Positions 35,065-43,071 of a stretch of 64,000 nucleotides of DNA are shown here, piece after piece. Position numbers and translations under genes: made by a program. Each line of letters starts with the position of its first letter. Positions within the stretch are counted from its first letter, which is position 1. The notes under the pieces were generated by a model that was given only the letters and a program-made list of their open reading frames with translations, had not been told where the DNA came from and searched no databases. Source of the stretch: UBA6136 sp044350805 (GTDB lineage Bacteria; Pseudomonadota; Gammaproteobacteria; Methylococcales; Methylococcaceae); contig JBILGU010000015.1 in the NCBI GenBank assembly GCA_044350805.1, positions 6,245 through 70,244 on the forward strand. Reading direction: 5' to 3'.

Positions 35065-35765
35065 TGCAGCGCATCGCCATCATCCCCGCACGCGGCGGAT
35101 CTAAACGCATCCCCCGAAAGAACATCATCGATTTCGACGGCAAGCCGATGATCGCGTGGACCATCGAAGCAGCACTGAACAGCCAATGCTTCGACCGGGT
35201 ACTGGTCTCGACGGATAGCGATGAAATCGCGGAGGTGTCGATTGCGTCCGGCGCATCCGTGCCCTTCCTGCGGCAGGAAAATGCCGACGATGCGGCGCCA
35301 TCCAGCCTGGCGACCATCAGTGCGTTGAGGCAGGCAGAGGCGCACTGGCAGACCAGCTTCGACCAGGTTGCGCAACTCATGCCAAACTGCCCCCTGCGCG
35401 ATGCTGCACACATTAGGGCCGCAATGGACAATTTCTGGATGCGCGACATCGACTACCAGATCAGTTGTTTCCGTTTTGGTTGGATGAATCCATGGTGGGC
35501 GGTGAAACTCGATGGCGACATGTCGCCGACACGGCTTTTTCCGGAAGCCTTGAGCAAACGCTCGCAAGATTTGGAGCATCTTTACTGCCCCACCGGCGCC
35601 ATCTGGATAGCCGGGCGGGACGCGCTGCTGGGAGCCGAAACTTTCTACGGACCAGATCATAGCTACTTGCCCATGGACTGGATCGGAGCTATAGACATCG
35701 ACGACATGGACGATTACCGGATGGCGCTGGCTCTGGTGCGGATGAGCCGGGATGAGGCGTCGTGA
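35058..35765 (+). CDS. pseF: CMP-nonulosonate cytidylyltransferase (PseF/NeuA family)
   Basis: This enzyme activates pseudaminic-type acid with CTP to the CMP sugar. The 235 residues carry the signature IIPARGGSKRIPRKNI at about 6-21, the QLMPNCPLRDAAHI block near 108-121 and the metal-binding aspartates in GAIDIDDMDDY near 214-224. PseF rather than NeuA is inferred from neighbours pseC and pseG. GTG 35058 or GTG 35064 could be the start; the latter overlaps the preceding TAG by one base. The stop overlaps the GTG of pseG. Confidence 0.88.
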   Translation: MVVQRIAIIPARGGSKRIPRKNIIDFDGKPMIAWTIEAALNSQCFDRVLVSTDSDEIAEVSIASGASVPFLRQENADDAAPSSLATISALRQAEAHWQTSFDQVAQLMPNCPLRDAAHIRAAMDNFWMRDIDYQISCFRFGWMNPWWAVKLDGDMSPTRLFPEALSKRSQDLEHLYCPTGAIWIAGRDALLGAETFYGPDHSYLPMDWIGAIDIDDMDDYRMALALVRMSRDEAS

Positions 35766-37294
35766 GCCTTGGAGTGGCTTTTCGCGTCGATGCGACCAGC
35801 CGGATCGGCACCGGCCATTTCATGCGCTGCCTCACACTGGCCGACGCGCTGCTTCAGAGCGGTGCGCAGATACGCTTCGTTAGCCGCGGCCTGCCGGCCT
35901 ACCTGGGAGACATGCTGGAGTCGCGCGGCATCGAATTTGCATCTTTGGGTAACGCCGCTTGGGAGGCAGCGGGCGACCTGGCGCATTCGTCCTGGCTGGG
36001 AACCAGCCAGGAGCGGGACGTTCAGGATTCCGCCGCCGCTCTGGCTGACCGGGAATGGGACTGGCTGGTCGTCGACCACTACGCGCTGGACGCCCGCTGG
36101 GAGAGCGCCATGCGCGGCGGCGCCGGAAAGATCATGGTCATCGACGACCTTGCCGACCGCGTGCACGATTGCGATGTGCTGCTTGACCAGAACTATTACC
36201 GTGACATGCAGACGCGCTATTGCGGCAAGGCGCCGGAGCACTGCCGCCTGCTGCTCGGGCCGCGCTATGCCCTGTTGCGCGAGGAGTTCCGGGAGCTGCG
36301 CGCGCAGGTCAAACCGCGCAGCGGCGAGGTGCGGCGCATCCTGATGTTCTTCGGCGGCGTCGACGCGGGAAATTACACCGGGATGGCGATCGACGCCCTA
36401 TCAGGGATCGACATCAAGGGCGCCGAAGTGGATGTGGTCATCGGAGCACAGCATCCGCACCGGGCGGAGATCGAGCAAGCCTGTGCGACGTGGGGCTATG
36501 CTTGCCATGTGCAGACTTCCCGCATGGCCGAACTGATGGCGGCTGCCGATCTCGCGATAGGAGCGGGCGGTTCGGCCACATGGGAGCGTTGCAGTCTGGG
36601 GCTGCCCGCCCTGAGCATTTGCACGGCGGAGAATCAACACAGGCAGATTGCCGATGCCGCCGAGGCTGGACTGCTTTACGCGCCCAATGATGGCAGCAAC
36701 GTGGTCGGTTTGATCATTCGTCACACGAAATGCCTGCTTGAAAACGCAGCCTTGCGGAGACTGATTTCGAATGCGGCGATGAATACTGTGGACGGAGAAG
36801 GGGCTTTACGTATCGTCAGCGAGGTGGGCTCCCCGGGAATGGGAGCGGATGCGGAGGACGTATCAGTAAGGTTGGCTGTAGCCGATGATGCAACGGTTGT
36901 TTGGCCTTGGAGAAATTGCGAGTCGACTCGTCGGTATTCCTTTGATCCTTCTCCGGTGAGTCTGGATACGCATGTGGCATGGTGGAATCGGAGCCTTGCC
37001 GATCCTCAGCGTGCCCTGTTAATAGGCTTTTCGGAGGGGCGGGCATTCGGGGTCGTTCGCTTCGATTTCGATGCGCCGGAGTCGGCTATGATTTCAATTT
37101 TCCTCGATCCGGAGATGACGGGCAAAGGAATGGGGCGAGCCCTGTTGTTCGCAGGTTTGAGCTGGTTAAGGAAATTTCATCCGGAAACGAGCGCGGTGTC
37201 TGCAGAAATCCTTCCTGAGAATTTTGCGTCATTGCGCGTTTTTCAGGCGGCGGGATTTTCGGAACAATATCGGTCCCTGGTTTTGAAGGTTTGA
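35762..37294 (+). CDS. PseG-PseH fusion: UDP-sugar hydrolase plus GNAT N-acetyltransferase
   Basis: Two consecutive pseudaminic acid steps are fused in one 510-residue chain. Residues 1 to about 350 are PseG, the GT-B-like hydrolase that removes UDP from the 2,4-diacetamido-trideoxy-L-altrose: start FRVDATSRIGTGHFMRCLTL with the catalytic-loop His, DHYALDARWE, FFGGVDAGN and IGAGGSATWERCSLGLPAL. Residues about 360-510 are a GNAT domain (DVSVRLAVADDATVVWPWRN, acetyl-CoA loop GKGMGRAL) matching PseH, which N-acetylates the 4-amino group. The chemical order is PseC, PseH, PseG, so the fusion joins neighbouring reactions. Base composition becomes visibly less GC-rich near the junction (about 36.83 kb), suggesting fusion of parts with different histories. 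Confidence 0.92.
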   Translation: MSLGVAFRVDATSRIGTGHFMRCLTLADALLQSGAQIRFVSRGLPAYLGDMLESRGIEFASLGNAAWEAAGDLAHSSWLGTSQERDVQDSAAALADREWDWLVVDHYALDARWESAMRGGAGKIMVIDDLADRVHDCDVLLDQNYYRDMQTRYCGKAPEHCRLLLGPRYALLREEFRELRAQVKPRSGEVRRILMFFGGVDAGNYTGMAIDALSGIDIKGAEVDVVIGAQHPHRAEIEQACATWGYACHVQTSRMAELMAAADLAIGAGGSATWERCSLGLPALSICTAENQHRQIADAAEAGLLYAPNDGSNVVGLIIRHTKCLLENAALRRLISNAAMNTVDGEGALRIVSEVGSPGMGADAEDVSVRLAVADDATVVWPWRNCESTRRYSFDPSPVSLDTHVAWWNRSLADPQRALLIGFSEGRAFGVVRFDFDAPESAMISIFLDPEMTGKGMGRALLFAGLSWLRKFHPETSAVSAEILPENFASLRVFQAAGFSEQYRSLVLKV

Positions 37295-37302
37295 GGATAA
37301 CT

Positions 37303-37992
37303 ATGGCGGACAATCTACGTGTGGTAATTGCATCCCCACATGAGCGGCATGATGCACTCGAGCGGATGTTGCGGGCCAAACTTGGTCTGGAGGTGCTTCG
37401 TGTTCGAGAGCAATCCGAGCTCGATCTGTCCAGACTCGATGCGTTCATGCCGAGCCACGTCTTTTTCCCCCATTGGTCGTGGAAGATTCCCGCGGAAATT
37501 TATGAAGGATTCGAATGTGTGATCTTTCATATGACCGACGTTCCTTTTGGTCGGGGGGGGAGTCCGCTCCAGAATCTTGTTGCGCGGGGGATCGAGGAAA
37601 CCAGGCTGACGGCGTTGCGTTGCGTTGCGGAATTGGATGCCGGGCCGGTATATCTGAAGCGTCCATTGTCCTTGCTGGGTTCGGCGGAGGAGATATTGAT
37701 GCGCGCCAGTCAATTGACGGGCGAAATGATCGAGACGATTTTGCAGGAGAGGCCAGAGCCGCAGCCACAGATCGGTGAGCCGACCACCTTCCGTCGGCGT
37801 ACCCGACAGGATGGAAATATCGGATCGCTGGAATCACTGGAGGCAGCATTCGACTTTATTCGTATGCTTGATGCGGATGGTTATCCGCCGGCATTCCTCG
37901 AAACAGGGAAATTCTCTCTGGAATTCAGCCGGGCAAGCCTGAAGCCTGATTGCATCATCGCCGATGTGAAAATAACGAGGAAGAGGCCATGA
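37303..37992 (+). CDS. Formyltransferase-fold protein (methionyl-tRNA formyltransferase-like) for sugar N-formylation
   Basis: The 229 residues resemble the formyl_transf_N domain: RVVIASPHERHDALERML at the start, the conserved strand-loop HVFFPHWSWKIPAEIYEGFECVIFHMTDVPFGRGGSP with the Asn/His/Asp-type active-site region, and AELDAGPVYLKRPLSL, equivalent to the conserved D-x-G-P-I segment. Such stand-alone domains transfer formyl from N10-formyl-tetrahydrofolate to amino sugars. ATG 37303 with GAGGAT upstream is chosen over TTG 37291. The next gene, a deacetylase, starts within its stop codon, which fits a swap of acetyl for formyl on the nonulosonic acid. Confidence 0.83.
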   Translation: MADNLRVVIASPHERHDALERMLRAKLGLEVLRVREQSELDLSRLDAFMPSHVFFPHWSWKIPAEIYEGFECVIFHMTDVPFGRGGSPLQNLVARGIEETRLTALRCVAELDAGPVYLKRPLSLLGSAEEILMRASQLTGEMIETILQERPEPQPQIGEPTTFRRRTRQDGNIGSLESLEAAFDFIRMLDADGYPPAFLETGKFSLEFSRASLKPDCIIADVKITRKRP

Positions 37993-38675
37993 AGGTTGCC
38001 CTTGTAATTGCCGCTCATCCGGATGATGAAGTGCTGGGCTGTGGTGCCACGATAGCCCGACTTGCGGACGAAGACTGGGCCGTTCACGTAGTTATCGTGG
38101 CAGAGGGGGCGACCAGCCGCAACATCGAGCGTGATCCGGCGATGCATAAGCAGGAGCTGTCCGAGTTGGCTAAATGCGCCGATCTGGCCAACGGGATTCT
38201 GGGGGGAGCATCCGTGAAGTTGCTTTCGTTGCCAGACAATCGTATGGACGGAATGGAGTTGCTCGATATCGTCAAGATCGTCGAAGCCGAGATCGAGCGT
38301 CATCGACCGGATTTGGTGTTGACGCATCATGCCGGAGACGTGAACGTCGACCACCGGGTTCTCCACGATGCCGTCATTACAGCATGTCGCCCTCAGCCAG
38401 GACATTCGGTAGGAACCTTGCTCTTCTTTGAAGTGCCATCTAGTCCCGAATGGCGTCCCGCAGCTTCCGGCATGCAGTTCGCCCCGGACTATTTCTTTGA
38501 CGTCACGGATTTCCTCGATAGAAAACTGGAGGCATTGAATGCGTATGCTCCCGAAATGAGGGCATTCCCGCACCCTCGTTCCATCAAGGCCGTAGAGCAT
38601 CTTGCCGGGTGGCGTGGCGCGACGATAGGTTGTGCGGCGGCGGAAGCCTTCATGCTCGGGCGTGCGATTATTTGA
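37989..38675 (+). CDS. PIG-L family N-acetyl-sugar deacetylase
   Basis: This zinc-dependent deacetylase has 228 residues with the signature AAHPDDEVLGCG: His10, Asp13 (zinc ligand and base region), then the second zinc ligand group in HHAGDVNVDHR at about 110-120. These enzymes remove an acetyl group from amino sugars; in nonulosonate loci they provide a free amine for another acyl group. ATG 37989 overlaps the stop of the formyltransferase gene (ATGA); a longer reading from 37950 is not supported. Confidence 0.88.
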   Translation: MKVALVIAAHPDDEVLGCGATIARLADEDWAVHVVIVAEGATSRNIERDPAMHKQELSELAKCADLANGILGGASVKLLSLPDNRMDGMELLDIVKIVEAEIERHRPDLVLTHHAGDVNVDHRVLHDAVITACRPQPGHSVGTLLFFEVPSSPEWRPAASGMQFAPDYFFDVTDFLDRKLEALNAYAPEMRAFPHPRSIKAVEHLAGWRGATIGCAAAEAFMLGRAII

Positions 38676-38697
38676 ATGAGGTATCCGGAGAAAATGA

Positions 38698-39741
38698 ATG
38701 CGTATTGAAAATCGGCAAATTGGCCGGGACGAGCCACCCTTTGTGATCGCCGAGATGTCCGGCAATCACAACCAGTCGCTGGAGCGCGCGCTGGAGATCG
38801 TCGAGGCGGCAGCGTGTAGCGGGGCCCATGCGCTGAAAATACAGACCTATACACCGGATACGATGACCATCGATCTGGACGAGCGCGAGTTCCACATCAG
38901 CGATCCGAACAGCCTGTGGGCGGGCGCGTCGCTCTACAAGCTTTACGGCGAGGCTTATACGCCGTGGGAATGGCACAAGCCGATTTTCGACCGTTGCCGC
39001 GAGCTGGGGATGATTGGCTTTTCTACGCCTTTCGACGACACGGCGGTCGATTTCCTGCAGACGCTGGAGGTGCCCTGCTACAAGATCGCCTCGTTCGAGA
39101 ATACCGACATCCCGCTGATCCGCAAGGTGGCGGCGACGGGTAAGCCGATAATCGTCTCCACCGGCATGGCAAGCATCGCGGAACTGGACGAGACCGTTCG
39201 CGCCGCTCGCGAGGCCGGGTGCAAGGATTTAGTCCTGCTGAAATGCACCAGCACCTACCCGGCGACGGCAGAAAACACCAACATCCTGACTATCCCGCAT
39301 TTGAGGGAGTTGTTCGATTGCGAAGTTGGTCTGTCCGACCACACCATGGGCGTGGGGGTGTCGGTGGCGAGCGTTGCGCTGGGAGCGACGGTTGTCGAGA
39401 AGCACTTCACGTTGAGCCGGGCAGATGGGGGCGTGGACAGCGCCTTTTCGATGGAGCCTGCCGAGATGGCGGCCCTGGTCGTCGAGAGCGAACGCGCATG
39501 GCAGGCGCTGGGCAAGGTGAGTTATGGCCCCACCTCCGCAGAGAAAAAGTCTATCCAGTTCCGACGCTCGCTGTATGTCGTGAAGGACATGAAGGCCGGC
39601 GAAGTCCTGACCCGAGAGAACCTCCGCGCGATCCGGCCTGGATTGGGGTTGCCGACGAAATATTTTGATCATGTACTGGGGAAGACGTTACGCGTAGATG
39701 TGAAGCGCGGAACAGCCCTAAGTTGGCCACTTCTCGGTTGA
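38698..39741 (+). CDS. pseI: Pseudaminic/sialic acid synthase (PseI/NeuB family)
   Basis: This enzyme condenses the trideoxy-hexose with phosphoenolpyruvate to make the nine-carbon acid. The 347 residues contain the TIM barrel (FVIAEMSGNHNQSLERALEI, LKIQTYTPDTMT, YKIASFENTDIPLIRKVA, LLKCTSTYPA, GLSDHTMG, EKHFTLSR) and a C-terminal SAF/antifreeze-like domain at about 285-347 (SLYVVKDMKAGEVLTRENLR). PseI rather than NeuB is inferred from pseC, pseG and pseF. It follows the PIG-L gene by 22 nt and ends where the next open reading begins. Confidence 0.94.
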   Translation: MRIENRQIGRDEPPFVIAEMSGNHNQSLERALEIVEAAACSGAHALKIQTYTPDTMTIDLDEREFHISDPNSLWAGASLYKLYGEAYTPWEWHKPIFDRCRELGMIGFSTPFDDTAVDFLQTLEVPCYKIASFENTDIPLIRKVAATGKPIIVSTGMASIAELDETVRAAREAGCKDLVLLKCTSTYPATAENTNILTIPHLRELFDCEVGLSDHTMGVGVSVASVALGATVVEKHFTLSRADGGVDSAFSMEPAEMAALVVESERAWQALGKVSYGPTSAEKKSIQFRRSLYVVKDMKAGEVLTRENLRAIRPGLGLPTKYFDHVLGKTLRVDVKRGTALSWPLLG

Positions 39742-39794
39742 CGATTGCCAAGAATTACCCGCTCCATATTCCAGTTGAGTATCCTCAAGATTTC

Positions 39795-41279
39795 ATGTCG
39801 AACACACCATCATCTGTTCCCATCATGCTTTACCTAGGTGCTAATGCGCACATGCAGCTCGAACAGGAGTTGCTTGCCTTGAATCCAGGTATCAGATTCG
39901 TTGAGAGCGCGGTGTATCCGGAACGGATGCAGCCAACTGACACTGATGCCCAGCTGGGCAATGCTGCCATCCGTTTCGACGCTGACTTGCGTGGAAGCGA
40001 TGGCGACATATTGTTCACGCCTATCGTCGGTTGCAATCAGATCGCCATCATCGAATCCGTCATGGATGACAAATTAGTGCCGCTGCTGTGGACGAGGTTT
40101 AGTGGGCGGATGCGATGGTTTCATCGCAGCGAGGTCAAACGCTACGAGGTAGTTTACTCTCTGGCCAAATCGGCTATTGACACTTGCCGTAAGCTCCGCC
40201 CCCAGGTAGTGGTGTTCAGCTATGAACCTCACATGTTGCCTATGTACGTTTTCAAGAAGGTGTGTAAGGCAATGGGCATCCAGACCTACACTATGGCGGT
40301 CTCGCCATTTAACTGGAGAGTGTTTCTTGAGCAGGAGAACATTGATAAGACAACGTCGTCTTTGACCCACTCAACTGCAAGCCAGGCAGCCCCATTGCAT
40401 GATTCGGTAGCAAAGTTCATCAGCGAAAAGAAAAGTGATTACAGCGTCGCCAAGCCTTTCTATGAAAAGCGGATCGAGCGCTTGGGAATGGGGAAAAGAC
40501 TGCTCTACAAGCTCAAGGCCAACGGCTGGAAGCCCCACAAAATCATCTTGGGTCACCTGGCCCTCGCCGAGTACCTGCGCTTGGCCACCCCGCGCAGCGA
40601 GTTGCAGGGCCTTCGCTATGTCTGCGTATTCCTCCAATTGCAGCCGGAGCAGACGACCCTGCCCGATGGCGAGATCTTCGTGCACCACCTCTTCGCCATT
40701 CAAACCCTTTATGCGGCCGCATCCAGACTGGGCTTGAAACTGGTCATCAGAGAACATCCTGCGACCTTCGAAACCGCCTACAGCCTGACCTGGCGCCCCC
40801 GCGATTTTTACCGCACCGTCAAGAACATAGGGCCTGGCATCTTCTTCGATAGGATCGATACGGATCCCTATACCCTGATCAAAAATGCAGTGGCCGTATC
40901 TGCAATCACAGGTACGGTACTGCTGGAAGCGTTGTTGCAAGGGCGACCGGCCATTGCTTTTGGCAAGCACCCATTGCGGGGCCATTTGAATGCTGCGCTC
41001 GTGGATCGTTTCTCCGACGAGCAAGAACTTAAGGAAAAGTTGGAAGTGGCATTGGAGCAACCGGCTGAATCCATCTGCGCGGAAGTGGAAAGCTACTTGC
41101 ACCAAATCTATCCTGGCACCTTCGGACCAGACGAGTATGTCGGCAACGAAAAGATGTCACTGGATCTGCTTAGGCAATCACGCTATGAAGCCCTGAGGCA
41201 GATTATCAAGGGCATGAAGATGGCGCATGTATCGGCTTCACTTGGAGAGATGCGTGAAGTGACGAAAATGAAGAAATGA
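39795..41279 (+). CDS. Capsule-type polysaccharide glycosyltransferase-like protein (KpsC/KpsS or CMP-sugar transferase fold)
   Basis: From ATG 39795 this has 494 residues; TTG 39723 is a longer option overlapping pseI. The C-terminal half carries VFLQLQPEQTTLPDGEIF, LKLVIREHPATFE and AVSAITGTVLLEALLQGRPAIAFG, the GT-B donor-site pattern of the capsule synthesis group (Kdo or nonulosonate transferases). The N-terminal half is unrecognised, with a Rossmann-like stretch. Its place directly after the CMP-nonulosonate operon makes it a good candidate for the enzyme transferring that acid, but this is inference. Confidence 0.72.
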   Translation: MSNTPSSVPIMLYLGANAHMQLEQELLALNPGIRFVESAVYPERMQPTDTDAQLGNAAIRFDADLRGSDGDILFTPIVGCNQIAIIESVMDDKLVPLLWTRFSGRMRWFHRSEVKRYEVVYSLAKSAIDTCRKLRPQVVVFSYEPHMLPMYVFKKVCKAMGIQTYTMAVSPFNWRVFLEQENIDKTTSSLTHSTASQAAPLHDSVAKFISEKKSDYSVAKPFYEKRIERLGMGKRLLYKLKANGWKPHKIILGHLALAEYLRLATPRSELQGLRYVCVFLQLQPEQTTLPDGEIFVHHLFAIQTLYAAASRLGLKLVIREHPATFETAYSLTWRPRDFYRTVKNIGPGIFFDRIDTDPYTLIKNAVAVSAITGTVLLEALLQGRPAIAFGKHPLRGHLNAALVDRFSDEQELKEKLEVALEQPAESICAEVESYLHQIYPGTFGPDEYVGNEKMSLDLLRQSRYEALRQIIKGMKMAHVSASLGEMREVTKMKK

Positions 41280-41286
41280 GAAAGGC

Positions 41287-42135
41287 ATGAGTCATAATTT
41301 CACAATTTCCATTTCTGCCGCAGGCTTTCGTGGGATTAACTTGGCTTGCGGCGGCAAACTGTGCCGGGAGACTGGCTGGACCAACGCAGATCACAATCCC
41401 AGCGCACGCGATGTTCTGGACGTCGACCTGTTGGCGCCGCTGCCTTTTCCCGACCAAACCTTCGATGTGGTTTACCACTCCCAGTTCATCGAGCATCTGC
41501 CCGCTAGCATGGCGCTGGCATTCATGAATGAATGCCGCCGAATTCTCAAGGTCTCGGGTGTGCTACGTGTTGTTACACCGGACTTGCGCAATCAGGCGCT
41601 CGAATACTTGCACACGCTAGAGGTCGTGCTGGCCTTACCTGCCGATGAAAGTGCGAGGTTGCGTTACGAATGGATTCGACTTGAGATGCTTGACCAATTG
41701 ACGCGGCACAGACCCGGCGGCGATATGATTGGTTTTTTGGGTGAATCAGGTCACCGCATCCAAGATTACTTGTGGGAAAGAATGGGGCGCAGTGGCAAAA
41801 ATCTGATTCCGCCAGAAGAAGATGCCAAGCAGGGGCTTTCCCTGAAAGACATGCTGCGGGGAGTTCGTGATTTGGGCAGATCCCTCAAGCACAGCCTGAC
41901 ACCCCCGGCCTTGCGCGTCGGGCAGTTTCGCTTGTCCGGCGAATCGCATCTGTGTATGTACGATGAATTCTCACTGTCGACCTTGCTGTTCCAGGCCGGT
42001 TTTCAGCAGATAACCAAGGTCGGTGCCTTGCAGAGCCGAATCCCAGATTGGAACCGGACCTTGCTTGACTGTGACGAGCAAGGCTATCCGGATGGAGGGG
42101 TGTCGCTGTTCATGGAAGCCACCCGGCGTCCTTGA
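41287..42135 (+). CDS. SAM-dependent methyltransferase (class I)
   Basis: The sequence opens with GFRGINLACGGKLCRETGWTNADHNP, a methyltransferase motif I variant with NLACG for the usual L-D-x-G-x-G, followed by acidic DVLDVDLLAPLPFPDQTFDVVYHSQFIEHLP, the typical motif II/III region including Phe-Asp-x-Val and Glu-His-Leu. The remaining 170 residues are helical and specific to glycan-cluster enzymes of the WbnX/Methyltransf_11 type. It has 282 residues. The acceptor is probably a sugar or lipid-linked glycan; the exact role is unknown. Confidence 0.8.
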   Translation: MSHNFTISISAAGFRGINLACGGKLCRETGWTNADHNPSARDVLDVDLLAPLPFPDQTFDVVYHSQFIEHLPASMALAFMNECRRILKVSGVLRVVTPDLRNQALEYLHTLEVVLALPADESARLRYEWIRLEMLDQLTRHRPGGDMIGFLGESGHRIQDYLWERMGRSGKNLIPPEEDAKQGLSLKDMLRGVRDLGRSLKHSLTPPALRVGQFRLSGESHLCMYDEFSLSTLLFQAGFQQITKVGALQSRIPDWNRTLLDCDEQGYPDGGVSLFMEATRRP

Positions 42136-42170
42136 GGTTGTGCTGCAGACAAAAGTAACAGGAAATCACA

Positions 42171-43058
42171 ATGCTCAATATCAACAGGTTTCGATGGGCG
42201 CTCAGGAAGATTATGCTTCCGATTGGGGGCTCTGCGCTCGTTCTGGATGTTGGCGCGGGTGGCAATCCTTACCCACGATCCGACGTGTTACTAGACCGAC
42301 TGACTGGTTCGGAACATCGATGCGGTGAATCGATGTTGATCGACCGTCCAGTCGTATTTGGCGACGCTTCGCGCATGCCATTCAAAGACAAGGTGTTTGA
42401 CTTTGTCATTGCGTCTCACATTCTTGAGCATATGGCCGAGCCGGTTGTGTTTCTCAAGGAGATTCAGAGGGTTGGCAAAGCAGGCTACATCGAAACCCCG
42501 AATGCGCTTTTTGAACGCTTGCATCCATATCACATTCATTGTCTCGAGATTTTGGAGAGAAACGGCGTTCTACACATTCACAAGAAGAAGCAGGCCGTGG
42601 AAGATGCGTACCTGGGGACGAAGGAAATTCTCGCCGACTTTGCTCCGTGGGGTAAGTACATGTTCGAGTCACCCCAAATGTTTCATGTCCGGTATTTTTG
42701 GGATAATGAAATAAAGTATGAAATTGACAATCCTGAAGTGTCCTGCGAGTGGATTGAGGAAATCAACGCTCAGAGCGTTGTTGGCGATATTAAGGAAAGT
42801 TATCTTACCGATGAAAGAGGTTGGCGGGCTTGGGGGCTGGCCGCCCTTAACCAATGGTATTCGTATCGGCGTAATCGACGCCTCAAGAACTTCGATATCA
42901 CCTCCATCATGGCTTGTCCATCATGTGGCGATGAATTGCTGGCAGCCCAACATCTGTTGAGCTGCCAAGGTTGCCTCGCCCAGTATGCCTACCGCGACAG
43001 GATTCCCGATTTCACAACAAATCTCGCCGCGGGAGCAACAACACCCCAGCCAAGGTAG
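42171..43058 (+). CDS. SAM-dependent methyltransferase with C-terminal Trm112-like zinc ribbon
   Basis: The N-terminal part, residues about 18-150, is a class I methyltransferase: ALVLDVGAGGNPYPRSDVLL (motif I), FGDASRMPFKDKVFDFVIASHILEHM (motifs II-III) and the YIETPNALFERLHPYHIHCL region. Residues about 248-285 form a small zinc ribbon, ACPSCGDELLAAQHLLSCQGC, with two Cys-x-x-Cys pairs, as in free-standing Trm112-like partners of other methyltransferases. The fusion is unusual. It has 295 residues; ATG 42171 has a possible ribosome site AGGAA just upstream. The last codons overlap an open reading of the next gene, but that gene most likely starts at 43072. Confidence 0.82.
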   Translation: MLNINRFRWALRKIMLPIGGSALVLDVGAGGNPYPRSDVLLDRLTGSEHRCGESMLIDRPVVFGDASRMPFKDKVFDFVIASHILEHMAEPVVFLKEIQRVGKAGYIETPNALFERLHPYHIHCLEILERNGVLHIHKKKQAVEDAYLGTKEILADFAPWGKYMFESPQMFHVRYFWDNEIKYEIDNPEVSCEWIEEINAQSVVGDIKESYLTDERGWRAWGLAALNQWYSYRRNRRLKNFDITSIMACPSCGDELLAAQHLLSCQGCLAQYAYRDRIPDFTTNLAAGATTPQPR

Positions 43059-43071
43059 AAACCACCTGGGT

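Noticed and set aside
36979..37218. Alternative reading inside the GNAT part of the PseG-PseH fusion
   Set aside because: It lies wholly in another frame of a well-conserved domain and has no family match.
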